NCBI GenBank assembly: GCA_025765615.1
Contig: JAIVFJ010000253.1
Location: 1 to 64,000 of the forward strand
Origin: Zopfochytrium polystomum
Taxonomy: Eukaryota > Chytridiomycota > Chytridiomycetes > Chytridiales > Chytridiaceae
Direction of reading: 5' to 3'
DNA length: 64,000 bases
This document shows, piece by piece, positions 55,462 to 64,000 of this stretch (positions are counted from its first letter, which is position 1; each line of letters begins with the position of its first letter). The position numbers and the translations under genes are program-made. The notes under the pieces are model-generated. The model worked only from the letters and a program-made list of their open reading frames with translations. It searched no databases and was not told where the DNA came from.

Positions 55462-57661
55462 ATGTCAAAACGCTGTTGCCCTTCATGTGGAGGTTTGGAT
55501 CACCAACAAAGGACCAGCAAAAAGTGCCGAGCAAACACAGGCTGCTCATCCTGCGGAAGTAATTCACATTACCGAAATCAATCTGTCGACTGCCCTTTTT
55601 TTGCGAGCTGCTCTGCATGTGGACAGTTGAACCATGCAAACCAGGCCTCAATTTATTGTCCCTATTTTCCTGGCTGCTCTGCGTGTGGGCAGTTGAACCA
55701 TGCAAACCAAGACTCACTTCTTTGTCCCCGCTCTGCTGGCTGTTCGGCGTGTGGGCAGTTGAATCACCCAAATCAGGGTTCACTGCTCTGCCCCGATTTC
55801 CTGGCCGCCCTGCATGCAGACTCACCAATCACATTGACAAAACTTCCTGCCTCTGCCTTAACTTTGCTGGCTGCATGCCCTGTGGAAACTGCAGTCACTG
55901 TGGCCCAAACTCCCTTCAATGCCCAAACTGTCAGCCATGCCCACAATGCGGCCTTTGGGATCACCTGCATGAGCGCTCGAAGCTTTGCCCTTGACCTTGC
56001 CTCACTTGCCTCAACAATGGCAAGCCTGCCGACATTGCAGATTTCCATGAGTTCCTCAATTCTCTCGACTGTCCCCACCACCTTCCGTGTGACGCCTGTG
56101 GCAGCATGGATCACCTTGACTACCAGAGCAATGACTGTTCTGGCCACATCCCCTGCCCTGCCTGTGGCCAAAAAACCAGGTGGGATCGTTCATGCCCAAA
56201 GACTATCGTTCAGCTTGGGATAGCAGTGGCTCAGGAGCTTTGTGCTGATCAGGTGAGGTCCATTTTTCTTTTAGCCTTACAGTGTTGGTATGCCCTCCTG
56301 ACCACGCACCCCCAATTTTTTTGCATTTTGCCCTTCAGATTTGGGGCAAAGATGGTGAAAAGGACCGTTGCTGCCACTTCCTCGGCCCGATGCAGACAGC
56401 CTGTCCACTCTGCAACCCGATCATGTTCATTCAAGAGCGGACCAGCAGATCATCGAAAAAAAGCCCAAAGTTTTCACTCTGCTGCAGTTGTGGTCAAGTC
56501 TCCCTGCTGCCGTTGGCTGGCCCAACTCCCTTCATCAGTGAGCTTCTCCTGGGCAATCACTGCCTGTCCAACGAGTTCCTGTCCAACGCACGCAACTACA
56601 ACAGTCTCATGGCGTTTGCATCTGTTGGTGCAAACATCAAGAGCCACGGCCAAGGTGTTCCAGTCTTCACCATCAGCAGACAGCTCCAAGGTGGCTTTGA
56701 AGTGGAAAACTGGTGGGTGGTTGCATTCAACCGGTATCTGTCCAGAAAGTACCAGTCGCACTTCAATGTGGAGATTGCGCCACCATGAGGGCCATCAAAT
56801 ACCTCATGAAATACTTGCACAAGGGCCATGACAGAGCAAGGGTGGCAGTTGGCTCTGGAGAAGCCACTGTCTGCGTGGATGAGATTGACGACTTCCTCGA
56901 TGCCTGCTAAGTGTCTGCTCAGGAGGCCTGCTGGAGGGTCTTCCAGTTCCACATGCAAGGCTGGATACCGTCAGTCACAAGGTCAGCTGTGCATCTCCCT
57001 GACCAGCAGTCAGTTTACTTTGATGAGGATGCTGATCTTGGGGAAGTTGCCGCCCTTCAAAAAGACTCCAAGCTTCTTGCTTTCTTCAGCCTGAACGACC
57101 CGCAGCTGGAAGAGTTCCAACCTGAGCCTGTGCTGGCTCTGGAGGGCCGACTCCAGCTGATTTTTCAAAGGCTAAACTCAGAATACAATCAGCAGCAACT
57201 GGAGTCCGTTGTGGCAAACGCTGAAAGGAGCTTCAACCAAGAGCAGGCCTTTGTGTACAGGGCTGTGGTGTGATGCAGTTGAGCAATGTGGACAGCCTGG
57301 AGTGGTGCCTCCTCCACAAGGCCGAGTCTTCTTCCTACAGGGAGTGAGTCTATGATGACTTTGGTGCAGTAACTCAGCAGTCAGGAGAGGAATTTGCATC
57401 CTACTCAGCAGACAGGTGTATTTTGGCTGCAAAGAATGACGTGGTTCATCTGTTCAATGAGTATACAGTTCATCAGCTTCCAGGGGATGCCCAAGAGCTG
57501 CTTTCAGCAGACACCCCAGTTGGAAATGATGGAGGCGACAGACTTATCCTCAGCCCTGAGTTCCTAAACACCCTCAGCCCTCCCAGCCTGCCTCCCCACA
57601 GGCTAACTGTCAAAGTGGGAATGCCTCTGATCCTGCTTTGCTTTGCAACCTCGTTCCAGGG
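55462..57661 (+). pseudogene. Gutted Helitron Rep/helicase gene
   Basis: Rolling-circle DNA transposon protein, broken in several frames. Order: repeated zinc knuckles (CSACGQLNHANQ repeated with spacing, each followed by a CP motif) from 55462 to ~56170; a Helitron_like_N domain (FLSNARNYNSLMAFASVGAN, then KSHGQGVPVFTISRQLQ); AIKYLMKYLHKGHDRARVAV and the conserved EACWRVFQFHMQGW with HLPDQQSVYF; then a jump past the Rep catalytic His/Tyr motifs and helicase motifs I-IV to the PIF1-type C-terminal part (CILAAKNDVVHLFNEY, LPGDAQELLSADTP, SPEFLNTLSPPSLPPHRLTV). The gene ends abruptly at the retroelement array, in the LLCNLVPG motif that normally precedes NGTR. Frameshifts at about 56180, 56780, 56910 and 57270 and a missing middle show it is dead. 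Confidence 0.85.
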
Positions 57662-57673
57662 TTAGGGTTAGGG
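57662..57673 (+). repeat. (TTAGGG)2 at left edge of retroelement array
   Basis: Two exact telomere-type units at the junction between the Helitron gene and the first retroelement unit. Confidence 0.85.
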
Positions 57674-57698
57674 AGGGGGGTTTTTTTGACTTTCGAAC

Positions 57699-59489
57699 AT
57701 GAGTGGCAAGGGGAAGGCGCCGTCGAGGCCGTCCTCAGCGGCGTCGACCTCGTCACCGTCTGCGTCCTCACGACCGATCACCGCTTTTTTCGCACCTTCG
57801 CCTTTCGCCGTTCTCGCCGACGCCGAATCCTCACCGCTACCCCCATCCACTCCGAATAGCCGTTCTTCAGCAAAACGGAAAACGGTTGACCACCCCTCGC
57901 CCGATCAGCTCAATTGGAACCCGGCCTCTGCCACGGACTTCGAGGCCCTTGAGCTAGCTCTCTTCTACGCCACGCGATCCACCCTCCGATCAACCTGTTG
58001 CAAAGCTGAAGTTACCAGTCCTGAGAAGGCTGGCCGTCGCACTAAGTCAACAGGTGTCCGTAGTCTCAGTGTGACCTGCTCCGCTTGCAAGGCTAAGACG
58101 AGATTCCATCTCGTCTTGGGCACAAGCAATCGTGTTCTCCTCGACCGCTTACGGGCCTCACTGGAGGCCCTTTTTCGCCGATCACGGGAGGCTATTTCTG
58201 GCGAAACAGCCTTTCCCGTGGAACGCAAACGACATGCAGCAGATCGCCCATCCCCGCCGCCTGCACCCCCAGCGCCTGCAACGCCGGGGGTGGAGGGGTC
58301 GCGAGACGCGACCCCTCTCCCCCCGGATCCTGCGATGCCAACACCAGCCGCTCCGCTGCGGCTGGACCCTCCGAATCCGGCCCAGCCACCGCCAGTGGCG
58401 GTGGCTGAGCCCTCCCCAAACGCAGATCCGCAGCGGGCCCCCCGGTCTGGCATGGCTAGACTGGATGCCCTGCTGCGCACGGCCCCACGAAATCTCGTGC
58501 AAAGCGATCGACCCCCGCCACGCAGTTTCCTCGATCAGATCGTTCGACTCAACCTCGACTCAAACGAAGACGGCTACACCCGCAGCTTGCTCGACAGCGT
58601 CGCTACAGCAGCACGCACAACCCTCGCCCCGATCTTCCTGACCATGGAGCGCATTATCACCGACCAGGATCAGCTGGTTGCCTCCCTCCGCCGCCAATTG
58701 GTCGAGGCGGAGGCGGCGGCTTCTGCTGCCGCCGCCGCTCCACTGCCTGTTCTCCGCCCACCCGTATCCGATGCCGCTGTTAACACCGATCCTCCGACTC
58801 CAATGACCAACCTCGCCAGCCCCGGGGGCGGACCACCTGCTGATGGTGCGAAGGAACACAGGAAGGGCCCCGTGGGCTCCCGCAAGGGGGACCGGATGGC
58901 TCAACCCAAGTTTCTATCGCGCCGCGCGAAGCAGACAGCCGTGCTCAAGGCGGCGCTGCCTGACTCCATCCCCGCACTTGTCCTCCGACCCGTCCGCCGC
59001 CCCTCGCCCACCCCACGGGATCCCGTTCGCTACGCTCCTGTATACTTCCGAGTCTCGATAGCACACCCAGACGCGCGGAAGCACCCCCTCCATTGGCTGC
59101 GGGCTTCGCTCGCCGCCATGAAAGCCCCCTACGCTCCTGAGCTCTCCCCGATTGGTCGCGGCCTACGCACGTGGGAAGCGTGGGTCGCCGAGGAGCGGGT
59201 GGCGGCTTTCACCCAATTCCTCTCTGACCATAGCGATCTCTTCGAACACCTCCCTGACTTCGATGTGCTATCTTTGCCGATCTCAGCAGATGCAGACGAG
59301 GACGCACGCCGCAAAGCCCACAATCGTGCCGCTGACGCCTTTCTCCGAAGACGGTCTCGACTTGCCCGGAATGCATTCCCAATGGATCTCCGTCGCTGCA
59401 TTGTTGAGGCCTTCCCCGCCTGTTTCCACGATCGGTTGGAGCCTGGCCTGGCCAGGCTCTTGCCAAATCCCGCTGATAATCCAAAGTGA
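57699..59489 (+). CDS. ORF1-type protein of the retroelement
   Basis: Intact 596 aa frame starting ATG 57699, 26 bases after the telomere-type repeats. I do not recognise a catalytic domain. Visible features: a Ser/Pro-rich N-terminus; a possible zinc site of four Cys (RSTCCKAE then VTCSACKAK, about 90-135); Pro-rich stretches around 175-240; a likely coiled coil (RRQLVEAEAAASAAAAA, about 325-345); and a conserved-looking, Arg-rich C-terminal domain (YAPVYFRVSIAHPDARKHP, LHWLRASLAAMKAPY, later RLARNAFPMDLRRCIVEAFP). Small zinc sites plus coiled coil plus basic C-terminus suit an RNA-binding ORF1 protein of a LINE. The GC content is clearly higher than that of the reverse transcriptase units beside it, so it may have a separate origin. 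Assignment as ORF1 is inferred from context. Confidence 0.5.
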   Translation: MSGKGKAPSRPSSAASTSSPSASSRPITAFFAPSPFAVLADAESSPLPPSTPNSRSSAKRKTVDHPSPDQLNWNPASATDFEALELALFYATRSTLRSTCCKAEVTSPEKAGRRTKSTGVRSLSVTCSACKAKTRFHLVLGTSNRVLLDRLRASLEALFRRSREAISGETAFPVERKRHAADRPSPPPAPPAPATPGVEGSRDATPLPPDPAMPTPAAPLRLDPPNPAQPPPVAVAEPSPNADPQRAPRSGMARLDALLRTAPRNLVQSDRPPPRSFLDQIVRLNLDSNEDGYTRSLLDSVATAARTTLAPIFLTMERIITDQDQLVASLRRQLVEAEAAASAAAAAPLPVLRPPVSDAAVNTDPPTPMTNLASPGGGPPADGAKEHRKGPVGSRKGDRMAQPKFLSRRAKQTAVLKAALPDSIPALVLRPVRRPSPTPRDPVRYAPVYFRVSIAHPDARKHPLHWLRASLAAMKAPYAPELSPIGRGLRTWEAWVAEERVAAFTQFLSDHSDLFEHLPDFDVLSLPISADADEDARRKAHNRAADAFLRRRSRLARNAFPMDLRRCIVEAFPACFHDRLEPGLARLLPNPADNPK

Positions 59490-59810
59490 TGGAGACTTGA
59501 TTTTGTTTCCTTGTTCCCCGTTGCGTTATTTGTTCCCATATCTCAGTTATGCTTCTTTCTCCGTACCATTCTCCTATCTCTCCGCTCAATGTGGCCTACC
59601 TCCGTCTTGCCTCCATTGGCTTGCAATTACTAGGCATTGCTTTTGCATCTCATATTTAGTCCTTTCAATCTGTCCCTTGTTGTCATATCCTTAGTTGCTT
59701 GGGTCTCTACTCTTCTGTCCACCTGTATGAGTCCTTTAACTTTCAAAGTTGCAGATTCCTCACCCTCTCCCTCACCTTCGGGTTGGAGCGAATAATACAC
59801 TTTTGAAAAG

Positions 59811-59822
59811 TTAGGGTTAGGG
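59811..59822 (+). repeat. (TTAGGG)2 at junction of units 1 and 2
   Basis: Two exact units closing the tail of unit 1; unit 2 begins at the next base. Confidence 0.85.
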
Positions 59823-61414
59823 GTGGATTGAAGATCAACTCTCTGCTGTTTGCTGATGACTCTGCAGTGTTTGGAAGGAACAAGGCTGTCCTTCAGAAGA
59901 TGCTTGATGAAGTCCACAACTGGTCCCAGAGGCGGGGCATGACTTTTGCAGCACAGAAATGTGTTGTTGTTTCCAAGACAAGGAACCTGAGATTGCAGAT
60001 GAATGGGGTGGTGCTCCCCCAGGAGAGGTCTACACTGCAGTTGGGACTTGTGCGTGACTGCAACGGAATTGACTTTGAGACGTCTCTGCAGATGAGGGTG
60101 AAGAAGACTGAGAAGATGCTTCAGTTTCTGAAATCTCGCGGGTTCAATGGCTGGGGATTCCGGCCTGTGAATGCGTACAGGGTGTACATGTGTTTCCTGC
60201 GACCCATGCTGGAGTATGGGTTTGCGTTGAGGCCAAATTCAGAGGCCTTCTTGGCGCCTGCCCAGAAGGTCCAGGACATGTGTTTGCGCCAAGCTCTGTC
60301 TTTTGGGAAAACATCCAGCACTGTGGCAATGCATCTGATTTTTGGAGTGGTGCCGATGGTTGCCCGCAACAAGATGTTGAACGCGAGATATTTCTACAGA
60401 CTGCACCACATTCAGGACCAGAGAAACACCACTGCACACATGTACAGGCACATGGCTGAGCGGGGGAGGCGGGCTCCTGCAGGATCCCTCACCAGGCTCA
60501 CTCTGTTCACACCAGATGTAGATCTATATTTTGGGTCAGTGCCACGGAAGGCCTTGGCACAGATTCCGTTCGTCAGACACAGGACTTATCCATACGACCT
60601 TGAAGTTACCAGATCTGAGCCCAAGAACATTGATGCTGTCGCTATGCAGAAGATGCACACTGTGTCACTTGAGAAGTATAAGGAAAAGGCCAACTTGACT
60701 GGAGTGGTGGCACCCCTGGTGGTCCCCCCTCACCGGGGGCCCTGCCAGGTGGTTCGTTCTGGTGCAATGTTTAATAGGAGGTGGTTGAGATGCCTTGTGG
60801 CTTGGATGGGTGGCCGTGTTGCCTATCACCAGAAGTGCACGAAGTGTGATGCTGAGCTGGACAGGAACCATGCCTTGGAGTGTTCAGGTGTGCGCCGCCT
60901 CCTGGAGGCGGACCACCCTGAGTGCGTCCCAAGCGTGGAGCAGGCGAGGAGGAACATCACAGTGCTGGATCTGCTGCTGCAGACTCTGACTTTCTGGGCG
61001 CCCTACACAGCCAATGATGCAGATAAGATCCCTCAGGAGACGAGGGTTGCTTCAAAGAAACTGGGGATGAAGCTTGCTCGGCTGATTGCAAAGATTCGAG
61101 TGGAATGCGCTGGAATGAGGGACTTTGTGGATGCTTCAGAGACCACAGCAGAACAGGAGGCAGATTATTTGATGGAAGCAGGGACAGTGGATGATAGGAG
61201 GGCGGATCTGAGGACTCGCATGCAGATGGCGCAGGTGCGGAGGCAAGCTAGGGAAGCCCTGCGTGCGCACTGGGATCCAGTGCGCAACAAGGGGTTTAGG
61301 GAATCGAGGAACAGGTGGCTGAATAAGGAGACTCAGGGAGTGACGGGGAAGCCGGACGGATCCGGATGGGTTGACTCTGACACAGAGAGTGGTGCTTCAT
61401 TGGGAGGTGGATGA
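59823..61414 (+). pseudogene. Truncated LINE ORF2: RT motif C to C-terminal zinc knuckle
   Basis: Open frame from the junction to TGA 61412-61414, about 530 codons, without internal stops. It opens with GLKINSLLFADDSAVFGRNK, which contains the catalytic FADD box of the reverse transcriptase (motif C; YADD in most LINEs), followed by the thumb and the long LINE C-terminal domain, a CCHC-type knuckle (CTKCDAELDRNHALEC) and a charged C-terminus. Motifs A and B and the endonuclease are missing because the copy is 5'-truncated. The frame is undamaged, so this insertion is young. It would not be translated from its own promoter. Confidence 0.85.
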
Positions 61415-61715
61415 GTGTCTGTTTCTCTTGCCTCATCATTTGTTTTCCATTTGTTTTTTGTTGTGTTGTCTTTCTATTTTCAAGCTGTTGTCTGGTTTAA
61501 GTTTGTTTCTACTGTTCTTTCTGCTGTCTTCTCTTCACCTTGGCCTCTTTGTTTTTCTTCATCGTTGGCTTTTTCTCTCTCTCACATGTGCCCCCTCTGA
61601 CCTCTTGGACTTTCTGTCTTCTCCTTCACACGCATGTACTTTTTTAACTTTCAAGTTGCAGATTCCTCACCCCTTCCCTCGGGGGGGGTTGGAGCGAATA
61701 AATCCCGTTGAAAAG

Positions 61716-61727
61716 TTAGGGTTAGGG
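61716..61727 (+). repeat. (TTAGGG)2 at junction of units 2 and 3
   Basis: Two exact telomere-type units closing the tail of unit 2; unit 3 begins at 61728. Confidence 0.85.
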
Positions 61728-64000
61728 CAGACTCTGGAGAAGGACACAAAGGGGGAGTGGGTCATTGCCAGGATGTCAGAGATTATCATGGCAGTGGTGT
61801 ACTTTGCACCCTCGACGGATTTGGAGGTGCTTCAGTCATTCTCAGCAACAGCAGACAGGATTGCTGGGGCTAACCCCCAGGCACCCTTTCTGATCATTGG
61901 AGATTTCAACACTTCACTGCAGGAGTACGGCTGTGCTCACTCGCAGCCCAGGCTGAGGGTGGACTGGTGGCGCGCTTGGATTGATGGTTCAGGATGGAGC
62001 AGGGTTGAGCCAGTTCAGGGACAGTGGACCACTTTCTCACCTAGAATCGCTGGCCCAGTAGGCAGGGGAGTCACTGACTTGCTCCTTGTGAATCGTGCTG
62101 GACTTGGAGCTGTGCATAACTTGGTTGTCCATGACGCACCTGAGGAACACTTGGCCTTCACAGATCACAGGATGCTCACCTTTGAGCTTCGAACACACTT
62201 GACCATGAAGCCACCCTTTGAGAGACTGAATGTGCGCAGGCTGATGCTGAGACAAGTCCAGTATGAGAAGAAACTTGCAGAGACCAGGAAGCCCTTGAGA
62301 CAAGAGATTCACTCAGCATGGAAGTCTTTGAATGCCGCTGCTGTAGCTCAGGAGGAGTGGCCTTTTGAGCGCAGACGTGCCTGTGCAGACTCTGTATCTC
62401 AGTTGGTGGTGAAGTGGCTTGTGGACACTGGAGTCCAAGTGGCTGGGAAGACCAAGTTTAGGGGTGGTGCAGGCGGCCCTGATGTCGAGGAGAAGCATTT
62501 GGAGGAGCTGAAGCGCCGGCGGGACCTGTCCCGCATGGAGGCTGAAGCCCACCCTGATGATGATCCTGTCGGGCAGAAGGACGCCTGGGCAAAGTTCAGG
62601 CAGTGGAACAGGCTGACAAAGGTGGCCATCAAACGCTACAGGAAGAGGGTGTACTCTGCTGTGCAGGACTTAGCTGTCAAGGACTTTGCTGCTGAAGCCA
62701 AGAGAATTAAGTGTCAGAAATCCAGAGTGGAGCGCACTCACTGTGCCCTTGACCCTCAGAAACTTCCAGACTATGCTGATCACTTTAGGGGAACCATTGG
62801 CCATGAGCCAACTGGTACTGATGCCGTCAACCAGAATGTCTTAGCTGCCTGCAGTGCTGAACGGCCCATGGTGCCTCTGAAGCAATCTGAAGTTGCCTGG
62901 ATCAAGAAGAATGCCGTGGAAGAGGCTTGCAAGATTGCACCCCGGGGCAAGGCCCCAGGGGAGGATGCCCTGTTTGGCGAACTGGTGTGCATTGCCCCAC
63001 ATGTGGTGGCTCCTGTGTTGCAGAGATTCTTCCAGTTGCTTGCAGCCCTCCAGGTGGTTCCCACACTCTGGGGGATCGCGAATGTTGCCCTTGTGTACAA
63101 GAACAAGGGGGTGAACACTGATGTGGCAAACTACAGGCCAATTTCTCTGTGCTCAAGGTTGAGGCTGGTGTATGAGCGGGTGTTGGCCCCGCAGGTGGAA
63201 AGAGTGGTTGAAGGAATGATCCACCCCTCACAGGGTGGTTTCAGGCGCCACAGGTCCACCATGGACCAGGCATTCACTCTTCATGAGCTTCAGCAACAGT
63301 ACCCTGATCTGACTGTGGTGTACTTGGACATCAAGGCTGCCTATGATTGCACAAGCAGGAACTACGTGTGGGAATCCATCTGGAATGCCAAGAATGACAA
63401 GAGTCCTGAGTTCACCAGGAACCAGTTGCTGCCGATTCTCAGATCCTTGTTTGACTTTAATGCGTGCCAGCTTCTGGTCATGGGACAGAAGTCTGATCAG
63501 ATTCCAGTGACGCGGGGATTTCTACAGGGAACTGTGCTGTCCCCAATGCTGTTCAATGTTGCCATCAACTCGCTGCCTGAGGCGCTCTCTAGGGTGCCCC
63601 ACAGCCAGTTGGAATGTGGTGGATTGAAGATCAACTCTCTGCTGTTTGCTGATGACTCTGCAGTGTTTGCAAGGAACAAGGCTGTCCTTCAGAATCTGCT
63701 TGATGAAGTCCACAACTGGTCCCAGAGGCGGGGCATGACCTTTGCAGCACAAAAATGTGTTGTTGTTTCCAAGACACGAAACTTGAGATTGCAGATGAAT
63801 GGGGTGGTGCTCCCCCAGGAGAAGACCACACTGCAGCTGGGACTTGTGCGTGATTGCAACGGCATCGACTTTGAGACGTCTCTGCAGATGAGGGTGAAGA
63901 AGACTGAGAAGATGCTTCAGTTTCTGAAATCTCGAGGGTTCAATGGCTGGGGATTCCGGCCTGTGAATGCGTACAGGGTGTACATGTGCTTTCTGCGGCC
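61728..64000 (+). mobile_element. Retroelement unit 3: LINE with endonuclease and RT, runs off the window
   Basis: Begins inside the endonuclease region and is open in one frame (codon starts at multiples of 3) to the window end, as far as I checked. AP-type endonuclease motifs: IIGDFNT (61895-61915), VTDLLLVNRAG and FTDHRML. Reverse transcriptase: RPISLCSRLRLVYERVL, VYLDIKAAYD (motif A Asp), GFLQGTVLSPMLFN (motif B) and FADD (motif C, 63645-63660). The last ~380 bases align to the start of unit 2 with fewer than 20 differences by eye. This is an APE-type LINE; the clade cannot be fixed without a tree. Its 3' end and tail are beyond the window. Confidence 0.9.
61728..64000 (+). CDS. LINE ORF2: AP endonuclease plus reverse transcriptase, partial at both ends
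   Basis: Retrotransposition enzyme that nicks target DNA and copies element RNA onto it. The N-terminal part of the endonuclease is missing, because the unit starts at the (TTAGGG)2 junction with QTLEKDTKGEWVIARMSEII. The remainder of the endonuclease keeps GDFNT and TDH, and the reverse transcriptase has its catalytic Asp residues in LDIKAAYD and FADD. Between them lies a ~230-residue linker with a Lys/Arg-rich segment. No start codon belongs to this copy. Because the frame is clean, the source element was recently active. Confidence 0.85.

Larger units (their letters stand above)
57674..59822 (+). mobile_element. Retroelement unit 1: ORF1-only element
   Basis: Begins after (TTAGGG)2 with a G-rich and T-rich leader, carries one long frame (57699-59489), a pyrimidine-rich 3' region, and ends in a tail (59741-59822) nearly identical to that of unit 2: CTTTCAAAGTTGCAGATTCC, GGTTGGAGCGAATAA, then GAAAAG and (TTAGGG)2. 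It has no endonuclease or reverse transcriptase, so it depends on another element or lost them by internal deletion. Confidence 0.65.
59823..61727 (+). mobile_element. Retroelement unit 2: 5'-truncated LINE
   Basis: Starts abruptly inside the reverse transcriptase gene: its first base aligns with 63619 of unit 3. It contains the 3' part of ORF2, a ~300 base pyrimidine-rich 3' UTR and the conserved tail with (TTAGGG)2 at 61716-61727. 5' truncation is typical of target-primed reverse transcription. Confidence 0.85.

Noticed and set aside
57662..57673. A true telomere or internal telomere tract
   Set aside because: Only two TTAGGG units are present at each site and each is part of an element tail or edge, with DNA continuing on both sides.

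Overview
The window looks like a piece of a fungal genome, most likely an early-diverging fungus of the Chytridiomycota type. The fungal signs are short GT-AG introns in nearly every gene, a Zn2Cys6 transcription factor with a fungal-specific middle domain, a HET-like relic, a GPI-anchored glycoside hydrolase and TTAGGG-type telomeric motifs. The chytrid assignment is an inference. It rests on the ankyrin-type repeat fragment, the secreted protease with a small Cys-rich C-terminal module, and GC-rich genes set in long T, CT, GA and CTGT tracts. No bacterial-style operons, rRNA or CRISPR arrays are present. Gene coordinates span first to last coding base, and the exons I worked out by splice phase are given in the evidence.

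Layout. 0-6 kb: the 3' part of a membrane protein gene, a secreted M14 metallocarboxypeptidase on the minus strand with a TATA box, and an unrecognised spliced gene. 6-12 kb: repeat-rich DNA with fragments of an LTR family. 12-22 kb: a Zn2Cys6 regulator and a very long low-complexity protein. 22-26.4 kb: LTR pieces, a small secreted-protein candidate and a broken ankyrin-type gene. 27-30.6 kb: a BRI3-like membrane protein and a divergent G-alpha subunit. 31-37 kb: a Ty1/copia ruin on the minus strand, carrying an LTR inside its pol gene and a 1.65 kb insertion with a 13 bp target duplication, then a scrap of Ty3-type integrase. 37.7-45.8 kb: a GPI-anchored GH26 enzyme, a SLOG-like protein, a dead LITAF copy, a single-pass membrane protein with an internal duplication, and an intact LITAF-like gene. 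46.9-49 kb: a solo LTR with target duplication, a tandem array of palindromes and a tRNA-like element. 50-54.4 kb: an ADAM-like metalloprotease, then a HET-like relic and a frameshifted secreted-protein relic. 55.5-64 kb: a gutted Helitron, then a head-to-tail array of non-LTR retroelement copies joined at (TTAGGG)2.

The three intact secreted or surface hydrolases (M14 peptidase, ADAM-like protease, GH26) fit an osmotrophic fungus that digests protein and polysaccharide outside the cell. The G-alpha, LITAF-like, BRI3-like and single-pass membrane proteins are signalling or endomembrane genes with no visible shared pathway.

The most unusual feature is the right end. Three retroelement units follow one another in the same direction. 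The two complete boundaries share a similar tail of about 75 bases closing in (TTAGGG)2, and one unit carries an ORF1-type protein gene but no reverse transcriptase. This resembles telomere-associated LINE arrays of other eukaryotes and could be a subtelomeric LINE with a parasitic partner.
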